A DNA stretch of 56,825 bases. Origin: Burkholderiales bacterium (lineage in GTDB: Bacteria; Pseudomonadota; Gammaproteobacteria; Burkholderiales; Casimicrobiaceae). The position numbers and the translations under genes are program-made. Below, piece by piece: positions 50,918-56,825 of this stretch. Each line of letters starts with the position of its first letter. Within the stretch, counting starts at the first letter, position 1. The notes beneath the pieces are model-generated. The model saw nothing but the letters and a program-made list of their open reading frames with translations, did no database searches and was not told the origin of the DNA. The stretch lies in assembly GCA_020853025.1 (NCBI GenBank), contig JADYZP010000057.1, forward strand, positions 1 through 56,825. The letters are read 5' to 3'.

Positions 50918-51616
50918 TCACCCACGCGCCAACGCAAGCAGCGCGGTTTCGTCGCAGACGGTGATGCGCGCGCGCCCCAGCTTGACGTAGCCGCGATCCT
51001 CGAAAGAGCGCAGCAGACGCGACACGATCTCGCGCACGCTTCCGATCTCGTTGGCCAGCGCCTGATGCGTGACATGCAGCGTGCGCTCGCCGCTTCGCGT
51101 GCCGTCGACCAGGACGCCCGCGAGCCGCTGGTCGAGCTTCTGGAATGCGATGGCCTCGACCAGCGCCATCAGCGTCGCCAGACGCTCGCCGAAGAGGCTG
51201 AACACGTAGGTGCGAAATACGTGGTCTTCGGCGATCAATTTCCGGAAGGCATCGGGTGGGAGCACGAGCAGTTCGACGTCGGTCTGCGCTACGCCGGTCG
51301 CCGCGTAGCGCACGTCGGCGAGCAGGCAGCTCCCCGACATCAGGCATGATTCGCCGGCCTTCACGCGGTAGAGCTGCAGCTCGCGGCCGTTGGCATAGCG
51401 CTGCCCGACATCGATGGTGCCCGACAGGATGAGCGGGAATCCAGCGCACGGTGATTGATCGGTGAAGATCGTGGTTCCGGCCGGATAGCGGGTGGGAGCC
51501 GCCTGCCTTGCGATCGCCTCGACGGTCGCCTGCGAACCCTGCACCAACGCAGGGAAGAGCTTGGCGATGCGCGCGACGAGGGACGAGGGCGGGAACCGGT
51601 GCGCGTCGGCGTCCAT
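50918..51616 (-). CDS. Crp/Fnr-family regulator next to the molybdoenzyme operon
   Basis: 232 residues. The sensory barrel (PAGTTIFTDQSPCAGFPLIL, LYRVKAGESCLMSGSCLLAD) is followed by a Crp-type winged helix (HVTHQALANEIGSVREIVSR). The cysteines in ESCLMSGSC lie within the barrel, a pattern seen in regulators beside anaerobic or sulfur respiration genes, not the N-terminal FNR cluster. It is on the same strand as the Psr-like operon and 118 bases downstream of it, so it is a likely regulator of it. Confidence 0.88.
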   Translation of the reverse strand: MDADAHRFPPSSLVARIAKLFPALVQGSQATVEAIARQAAPTRYPAGTTIFTDQSPCAGFPLILSGTIDVGQRYANGRELQLYRVKAGESCLMSGSCLLADVRYAATGVAQTDVELLVLPPDAFRKLIAEDHVFRTYVFSLFGERLATLMALVEAIAFQKLDQRLAGVLVDGTRSGERTLHVTHQALANEIGSVREIVSRLLRSFEDRGYVKLGRARITVCDETALLALARG

Positions 51617-51734
51617 GGCGGTCGGGGGACTCCTTGAATCGACCGCAAATTCTACAGGAGTGCGCGGACGGGATCCTCCAGTAGCGCGTGACGCGTCGCC
51701 TGGGTCTGCATGCCTACAGCGAGACCATTAGGTT

Positions 51735-52781
51735 CTAATTCGCGGCGGCCTGCAGCAGCACGCTCGCCTGGCCGGCCTGGACCATCACCCAGCGCAGCGC
51801 GAAGCCGCCGACCAGCACCAGCAGCGCGGGGATCACGGTGTGCGGAATCCGGTGCGAGAGCTGGAGTCCCTGCAAAAGAAGCGGGAGCAGGATGCCGGCG
51901 GCGACGACTACGCCCCAGAACGCGAGCGCATACGGTCCGCTGGTGATCAGCGTCGCGGCTGCGGCCTGCGATGCGGACGACGTGTAGAGGTTCGCGAGCA
52001 GAAGACCGATCAGGATCAACTCGACTGCGAGGAAGGCGATATCGGCGCGGACGAGACCGTCGGCGGTCGCCTTCGGCGGCGGCTCGGGGCCGAGCGGCTG
52101 CCACATCGCGGCGAGCGCCCCGCCGAGCATGCCGTGTGGCGCGGGCCGGCCGGGAAACACCAGCGTTGTCAGGTGCACGGCGGCGGCCCCTGCGGAGAGG
52201 CCGGAGACCAGGAACAGGGGTCCCATGATCGCGCTGTTCCACAGCGGCCGCGCGACCATCGTATTGAGCAGGATGCCGGTATAGATACCGACGGCGACGC
52301 CGAGCGCCACGTTGGCCCAGGCGAGCGCACGCACCAGCCCGCGGCGCGCCAGCAGCGCGTCCGACAGCCGCGCGAGCAACGGGACGCGGCGCGCGAGCCA
52401 CGGCCAGGATTCGGGCAGCCGGTAGAGTGCGGACAGCAGCAGAACACCGTAGACCAGGAGCAGCACCCACGATCCCCAGGACATCGGCGAGGCGACCTGG
52501 AAGGTCGTGTACACGCGCCATACGTAGAGCTTGTGCGACAGGTCGAGGAGCAGCGCGATCATGCCGATGTTGATCAGCGCGAAGCCCGCGAGCGGCGTGT
52601 GCACCGAATGAAAGCTGCGCGTGTCGTCGCCGCGCAGCATCCGCAGCATCGCAACGCCACCGAGCACCATCATTCCGGCGACGATGCCGCCAAGAAACAG
52701 ATAGACGGGGATCTCCCAACTCCAGACGGCAAGCCGCGGATCGATGAGGGGGTTGTCGCGGGTGGAGATAATCTCGAACAT
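51735..52781 (-). CDS. NrfD/PsrC-type quinone-interacting membrane subunit
   Basis: 348 residues, about eight to nine transmembrane helices. AVWSWEIPVYLFLGGIVAGM is the NrfD/PsrC signature; SWGSWVLLLVYGVLLLSALY and LLNTMVARPLWNSAIMGPLF are conserved too. It exchanges electrons between the quinone pool and the Fe-S subunit. Third gene of the three-subunit complex, 14 bases after the Fe-S gene. Confidence 0.92.
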   Translation of the reverse strand: MFEIISTRDNPLIDPRLAVWSWEIPVYLFLGGIVAGMMVLGGVAMLRMLRGDDTRSFHSVHTPLAGFALINIGMIALLLDLSHKLYVWRVYTTFQVASPMSWGSWVLLLVYGVLLLSALYRLPESWPWLARRVPLLARLSDALLARRGLVRALAWANVALGVAVGIYTGILLNTMVARPLWNSAIMGPLFLVSGLSAGAAAVHLTTLVFPGRPAPHGMLGGALAAMWQPLGPEPPPKATADGLVRADIAFLAVELILIGLLLANLYTSSASQAAAATLITSGPYALAFWGVVVAAGILLPLLLQGLQLSHRIPHTVIPALLVLVGGFALRWVMVQAGQASVLLQAAAN

Positions 52782-52795
52782 GGCCGCTCGTCGCT

Positions 52796-53335
52796 TCAGG
52801 TCAGGTAGTAGATGCGCGGCCGGGTGCCGGCCTCCGGCAGCAGCGTGTGCCAGCGGCGCGTGCGCAGCAACTCGTTGACGCGGCTGCCAGGATCGTCGAG
52901 ATCACCGAAGTACATGCAGTGCGTCGGACACACCGACACGCAGGCGGGGTCCAGTCCTTCCTTCACCCGGTGCATGCAAAACGTGCACTTGTCGACGTAG
53001 CCTTCCGGATGCACGTAGCGCGCGCCGTAGGGGCAGGCGGTGATGCACGCCTTGCAGCCGATGCACTTGTTCGCGGTGACCTGGACCGTCCTGCCGAAGT
53101 CCTCGACGTGGGAGGCGCCGGTCGGGCAGCAGCTCACGCACGGCGGATTGTCGCAGTGGTTGCAGCGCTCGGAGCGGATCTCGAGCGTCAGCGTCGGAAA
53201 GCCACCGCGCAGCTCGCTGACGATCCAGTCGCGGCAATAGCCATCCGGCACGTCGTTCTCGGTCTTGCACGCGACCACGCAGTCCATGCAGCCCACGCAC
53301 TTCCGGGTGTCGATCACCATGCCGAAGCGGGGCAT
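52796..53335 (-). CDS. 4Fe-4S ferredoxin subunit (PsrB/PhsB/DmsB type)
   Basis: 179 residues with four Cys clusters: CVGCMDCVVACKTEN, CNHCDNPPCVSCCPTGA, CIGCKACITACPYGA and CTFCMHRVKEGLDPACVSVC, enough for four [4Fe-4S] centres. It wires the molybdopterin subunit to the membrane subunit. It starts one base after the catalytic gene stops, so the two are co-translated. Confidence 0.95.
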   Translation of the reverse strand: MPRFGMVIDTRKCVGCMDCVVACKTENDVPDGYCRDWIVSELRGGFPTLTLEIRSERCNHCDNPPCVSCCPTGASHVEDFGRTVQVTANKCIGCKACITACPYGARYVHPEGYVDKCTFCMHRVKEGLDPACVSVCPTHCMYFGDLDDPGSRVNELLRTRRWHTLLPEAGTRPRIYYLT

Positions 53336-53336
53336 C

Positions 53337-55538
53337 TCAAGCCTCCTTCACCAGCGTCACGAAGTTGCTGTGCAGGCTCGTCCCACCCATCAGCGGATCG
53401 GTCTGGTACTTCGTGAGCAGTTGTGCGGCGTCGGCGCCGCGCTCGAAGGCGAGCGTCTGCTTCCGGCTCGTGTGCCCGAAGCCGTAGACCATGTAGACGG
53501 TGTCGGGCCGGATTCGCTGCGTCGCCTTCACGCGCACCCGGTTGCTGACCACGCCATCCTGGTTTTTCAGTTTCACGTACTGGCCGTTGGCGAAGCCGAG
53601 CCGCGCCGCGGTGTCGGCGTTGACCCAGACTTCGTTGGTCTTCATGAGGTCGTGCAGCAACGGATTGTTCTGCGTGCGCGAGAAGGTGTGCATGGGTGCG
53701 CGGCCGGTGATCAGCCGGAAGTGGCCATCCGGCGCCGCAGCCGGTGGCGTGAACTTCGGGACCGGGTCGAAGCCGTGGTCGGCCAGCTGCTTGGACCAGA
53801 ACTCGACCTTGCCCGACGGCGTGTCGAAGCTGAGCTCGAGGCCGTCCTCGACGACGATCGGCGTCGCCTCGCCGACGATCACGCCTTCGCGCTCCAGCGT
53901 ATCCCAGGACAGGTTGGATTTTTCTACGCGATGGCGCAGGTAGTCCTTGATGTCGTCGAACGGCATGCATTCACCGATGCCCAGCTTGCCGGCGAGATCC
54001 TTCGCGATCTTCCAGCCGGGCAGCAGGCCGTGTGGCGGCGGGACCACCGGCTGGCGCAGCGAGACCCAGCCCCTGCGGCCCCAGCCGGCGAGCAGCTCGT
54101 CGTAGCGCTCGAGGAACATCGCCTCGGGCAGCACGACGTCGGCGTAGCCTGCGATTTCGGAGGGCATCGTGTCGACGACCACCAGCAGGTCGAGCGTGCC
54201 GATCGCCTTCAAGGTTTCTTCGCGGTTGGGCAGCGCGTAGAGCAGGTTGGTCGAGTAGACGAACCAGCCCTTGATCGGGTAGGGCTTGCCGGTCAGTGTC
54301 GCGTCGCGCAGGCCCGTCGTGACCGGCTCGTCGGCGAACGGATAGCGGCTGCCATCCGGGTTGTCGGCCAGCGGCCGTTGCCGCTTCGGATACGCCGGCA
54401 ACGGATACGGCGCCACGCGGGTGTTGACCGACAGGTAGTAGCCGCCCTTGCGGCCCCAGCTGCCGAGCAGTGCGGTGAGCAGCGCGATCGCGCGCGAGCG
54501 CTGCGTGTCGTCGCCGTACCAGTTGACGCGCCGTCCCGGGTGGATGAGCGTCGCCGGACGCCGTGCCGAGAATTCGCGGGCGGTCGCGCGGATCGTCGCC
54601 GCGTCGATGTCGGTTAGCTTGGCTGCCCATTCGGGCGTGTACTGCGCGATTTCGGCCTCGAAGCGGTCGAAGCCCATCCCGTATTTGGCGACGAATTCGC
54701 GGTCGTAGCGGTCCTCGGTCACCAGCACGTTCATCCACGCGAGCAAGAGCGCGATGTCGGTGCCCGGTTTGATCGGCAGCCAGTACTTCGCCTTGCTCGC
54801 GGCGACCGAGAAGCGCGGGTCGACGACGATGATCGGGATGCGGCGCTCGATTGCCTGCGCGAATTCCTGCACCTGCGTGTTGTGCATGTTTTCGCCGAGA
54901 TGGCTGCCGATCAGCACCAGGCAGTCGGTATTGGCGATGTCGGTCGGCTCGGGTGCGCCCACGCCCGCGCCGTAGGTGAGGCTGAAACCGATGTCGCGCG
55001 GACCCCGGCATTGCGCGAACGACGGGCCGGCGAAGTTGATTGCACCCCAGCTCTTCAGAACGTGCTGGAAAAAGCGCTGTCCGTAGCCGTGGTTGAACAC
55101 CGCCAGCGATTCAGGTCCGTGCTGCGCCTTGATGTCGCCCAACTTCGCGGCGATGACGGAGAGCGCCTCGTCGTAGGTTGCGGTCTTCCACTGTTCCTTG
55201 CCACGCGCTCCGGTGCGGATCAGCGGTGCGCGCAGGCGGTCCGGATCGTTGTGCGCGCCGACGGCGCCGGTGCCGCGCGGGCACAGTCGTCCATGCGATA
55301 GCGGATCCTTCGGATTGCCCTCGAACTTCCACAGCTTGCCGTCGCGCACATAGCCGATGCCGCCGCAACGCCAGAAGCACATTTCGCAGAAGGTCGGGAT
55401 GGTGACGACGCCCCGCGCGTCGGCCGTGCCGGAGGCCCACGCCCAATTCGACGGGATTCGGCTGGCGGCCGCGGCGGCGCCGAAGGTGGCGGCCGAAATC
55501 TGCAGGAAACGACGGCGCGAGAATTTGTGCATGCCCAT
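53337..55538 (-). CDS. Molybdopterin oxidoreductase, PsrA/PhsA type
   Basis: 733 residues. A Tat signal at the N-terminus (FSRRRFLQISAATFG) sends the folded enzyme to the periplasm. The [4Fe-4S] ligands are in CEMCFWRCGG with a later CPRG. The molybdenum ligand is probably the Cys in FAQCRGPRDIG, as in polysulfide/thiosulfate reductases. Family blocks include LVLIGSHLGENMHNTQ and SEIAGYADVVLPEAMFLER, and ITGRAPMHTFSRTQNNP in the C-terminal cofactor domain. Substrate among sulfur or other oxyanions is uncertain, and the enzyme could also run oxidatively. Start 55538, or 55532. Confidence 0.9.
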   Translation of the reverse strand: MGMHKFSRRRFLQISAATFGAAAAASRIPSNWAWASGTADARGVVTIPTFCEMCFWRCGGIGYVRDGKLWKFEGNPKDPLSHGRLCPRGTGAVGAHNDPDRLRAPLIRTGARGKEQWKTATYDEALSVIAAKLGDIKAQHGPESLAVFNHGYGQRFFQHVLKSWGAINFAGPSFAQCRGPRDIGFSLTYGAGVGAPEPTDIANTDCLVLIGSHLGENMHNTQVQEFAQAIERRIPIIVVDPRFSVAASKAKYWLPIKPGTDIALLLAWMNVLVTEDRYDREFVAKYGMGFDRFEAEIAQYTPEWAAKLTDIDAATIRATAREFSARRPATLIHPGRRVNWYGDDTQRSRAIALLTALLGSWGRKGGYYLSVNTRVAPYPLPAYPKRQRPLADNPDGSRYPFADEPVTTGLRDATLTGKPYPIKGWFVYSTNLLYALPNREETLKAIGTLDLLVVVDTMPSEIAGYADVVLPEAMFLERYDELLAGWGRRGWVSLRQPVVPPPHGLLPGWKIAKDLAGKLGIGECMPFDDIKDYLRHRVEKSNLSWDTLEREGVIVGEATPIVVEDGLELSFDTPSGKVEFWSKQLADHGFDPVPKFTPPAAAPDGHFRLITGRAPMHTFSRTQNNPLLHDLMKTNEVWVNADTAARLGFANGQYVKLKNQDGVVSNRVRVKATQRIRPDTVYMVYGFGHTSRKQTLAFERGADAAQLLTKYQTDPLMGGTSLHSNFVTLVKEA

Positions 55539-55747
55539 GCCGTCATTGCATGCCTTTAGACCGGATCTGCATGTGACTTTGGTTCCCGAGCGGGGCCGCG
55601 AACGCTCGGACATTGACGTACCGCAAAGATGTGCGGCCGGCAGCGCTTCGAACCAGCGTCGAACGCGCCGGTCGTCACCGGCGGGTTGCTGCGCGACCGC
55701 AGCGGCCGGCCTCGACCTACGAGGCCGACGCGTGCGTGACGCTCGGG

Positions 55748-56005
55748 CTAGTTCAGCAGCTTGAGGTAGGCCCAGATCAGGATCATCGCGCCGATGATCG
55801 ACAGGATCCAGCCGGCTGGCCGATAGCGGCCGTCAGGAGAGTTCCCCAGCATGCTGCCGAGGACGCCGCCGACCAGCGAGCCACCGATGCCGAGCAACGC
55901 GGTCATCCAGAAACCCAGGATGACGGCACCCGGATAGAACCAACGCGCGAGCAAGCCGACGATGAAGCCGACGATGATCATTCCGATGATGCCCAGGATG
56001 CCCAT
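55748..56005 (-). CDS. GlsB/YeaQ/YmgE-family stress membrane protein
   Basis: 85 residues, three transmembrane segments with glycine-rich packing: MGILGIIGMIIVGFIVGLLA, WMTALLGIGGSLVGGVLGSM and GWILSIIGAMILIWAY. The family (transglycosylase-associated protein) is stress-induced, with unknown activity. The 209 bases between its stop and the molybdoenzyme start show no other gene. Confidence 0.92.
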   Translation of the reverse strand: MGILGIIGMIIVGFIVGLLARWFYPGAVILGFWMTALLGIGGSLVGGVLGSMLGNSPDGRYRPAGWILSIIGAMILIWAYLKLLN

Positions 56006-56122
56006 TGCAGTGCCCCGTGAGTGTTGGCGCGTGGCGTGGGTCACGTGGGTAATGTATGTCCCCGCGGCGCGAAAATGAATGCTAGCACGCCGCAGCGCCT
56101 AACCTACCCGCCGGTGATCTCG

Positions 56123-56188
56123 GCTGCCGCCGAATGGCCTGGAGGCGTCGCGGCACGACCCCGTGCGCGGCGACGCTTCGGCGGCAGC
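56123..56188. repeat. Inverted repeat downstream of pyk
   Basis: GCTGCCGCCGAA (56123-56134) and TTCGGCGGCAGC (56177-56188), 12-bp perfect arms around a 42-base loop, just past the pyk stop. Possibly a termination or mRNA-stabilising structure; no U-tract. Confidence 0.4.
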
Positions 56189-56201
56189 GTCGACTGGGCC
56201 G

Positions 56202-56700
56202 TCAGCCTCGATGGTCGCCGACACGCACGATCTTCATCGTGTTGGTGCCACCGGACTTGCCCATCGGCTCGCCGATGGTCAACACGACCAGATCGCCGGA
56301 CTTGACCTGCCCTTTCGCCACCAACAGCTCTTCGGCGGCGATCAGCACCATGTCGCGGTCGTCGGTCTGCTCGAGAAACAGCGGCCGCACGTTGCGGTAG
56401 AGCGCCATCTTGCGCTGTGTCGCAATCCTCGGTGTCAGCGCGAAGATCGGGCAGCCGCAGTTGTGCCGCGACATCCACAGCGCCGTCGATCCCGAGTCGG
56501 TCAGCGCGGCGATCGCGCGCACCTTGAGGTGAAAGGCGGTAAACAGCGTGGCCATGGCGATCGACTGGTCGACCCGCGTGAAGGTCCGATTCATGAAATC
56601 GCGGTCGAGTTCGACGGTATCGGATTTCTCCGCCTCGACGCAGATCTGCGCCATCGTCTCGACGGTTTCCACCGGGTAGCGGCCGGCGGCGGTCTCCGCC
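56202..56700 (-). pseudogene. pyk: Pyruvate kinase, C-terminal fragment
   Basis: About 165 codons of the pyruvate kinase C-terminal region: AETAAGRYPVETVETMAQIC, SIAMATLFTAFHLKVRAIAA, LTDSGSTALWMSRHNCGCPI and a final SGDLVVLTIGEPMGKSGGTN. The catalytic barrel is absent: coding ends abruptly at 56700, where mobile-element sequence begins. Full-length PykA/PykF is about 470-480 residues. If the other part lies across the element, the gene is split; otherwise it is truncated. Confidence 0.85.
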
Positions 56701-56825
56701 TGTTAATTCGCGCACATATGGAGCCATTCCATTCGCGGCCTAATGGAGCCAGGTGATTCGCGGCCGAATGAGGCCACTGGATTCGCGGCCTAATGGAGCC
56801 ATTCAAGGTGTAGCAGTTCGGGATC
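56701..56825. mobile_element. Probable terminus of an IS21-type insertion sequence
   Basis: Begins TGTTAATTCGCGCACATATG directly at the break in pyk and carries four 25-bp degenerate direct repeats (56706-56805). IS21-family ends start with TG and contain several internal repeats that include part of the terminal inverted repeat, so the match in architecture is good. The transposase genes would lie beyond the window. Confidence 0.55.
56706..56805. repeat. Four 25-bp direct repeats at the window's right end
   Basis: Units at 56706, 56731, 56756 and 56781, consensus ATTCGCGGCCTAATGGAGCC plus five variable bases. The spacing is exactly 25 bp. Interpreted as multiple transposase-binding sites of the flanking element. 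Confidence 0.85.

Noticed and set aside
56706..56805. 25-bp repeats as a CRISPR array
   Set aside because: No spacers of 30-40 bp; the repeats abut one another and fit a transposon end.

Overview
The window is a high-GC chromosomal segment, most likely from a betaproteobacterium. The minus-strand run yggX-argA, then uvrD, thrB, a DUF2782 gene, a LOG-family gene and divergent polA is a betaproteobacterial housekeeping neighbourhood. The groESL operon has the heat-shock promoter plus CIRCE arrangement seen in that class, and BPSS1780-type membrane proteins, a type-II (APH-fold) homoserine kinase and pcaIJ/pcaF point the same way. No rRNA, tRNA or CRISPR array was seen. Both ends look like breakpoints. 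The left end starts inside an AcrB-type gene after about 110 bases of unrelated sequence. The right end cuts pyruvate kinase at what looks like the terminus of an IS21-type element.

Layout. 1-2.5 kb: the 3' part of an RND pump gene and its outer-membrane factor. 2.5-12 kb: a stress/envelope region with two paralogous Crp-like regulators, a DUF2254-MscS pair whose DUF2254 gene is split by an ISAs1-type element, a 19-residue membrane peptide, a zinc metallopeptidase, and decayed yegP and dodecin genes. 12-14.7 kb: a membrane acyltransferase and an exported SGNH hydrolase. 15.3-24.6 kb: a candidate sphingolipid (ceramide) locus. 24.7-27.1 kb: small stress proteins, two of them with histone-H1-like Lys/Ala tails. 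27.4-39.4 kb: the housekeeping block. 40.3-43.7 kb: groESL and flanking genes. 43.7-47.6 kb: an aldehyde dehydrogenase, Ada and a threonine dehydratase. 47.7-50.8 kb: beta-ketoadipate genes pcaF-pcaJ-pcaI and a collapsed pobA. 50.9-55.5 kb: a Psr/Phs-type molybdoenzyme operon with its own Crp/Fnr-type regulator.

The most interesting system is the 15.3-24.6 kb locus. One polypeptide of about 1,074 residues joins a fatty acyl-AMP ligase, an acyl carrier protein and a PLP-dependent alpha-oxoamine synthase. These are the three activities that in Caulobacter-type sphingolipid synthesis come from separate AasR, AcpR and Spt proteins. Next come an ABC-2 exporter, a GT-B-like transferase, a GNAT protein resembling the bacterial ceramide synthase and, convergently, a CerR-like NAD-dependent reductase and a periplasmic chalcone-isomerase-like protein. 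Together they could activate a fatty acid, condense it with an amino acid, N-acylate and reduce the product, add a head group and export it. The assignment rests on domain recognition and gene order, not on a database search.

A second theme is gene decay by internal deletion. pobA has lost two central blocks in frame. A second, collapsed copy of the uvrD 5' region lies beside a methyltransferase gene of lower GC. yegP, dodecin and a Lys/Ala-rich exported protein survive only as damaged genes or fragments.
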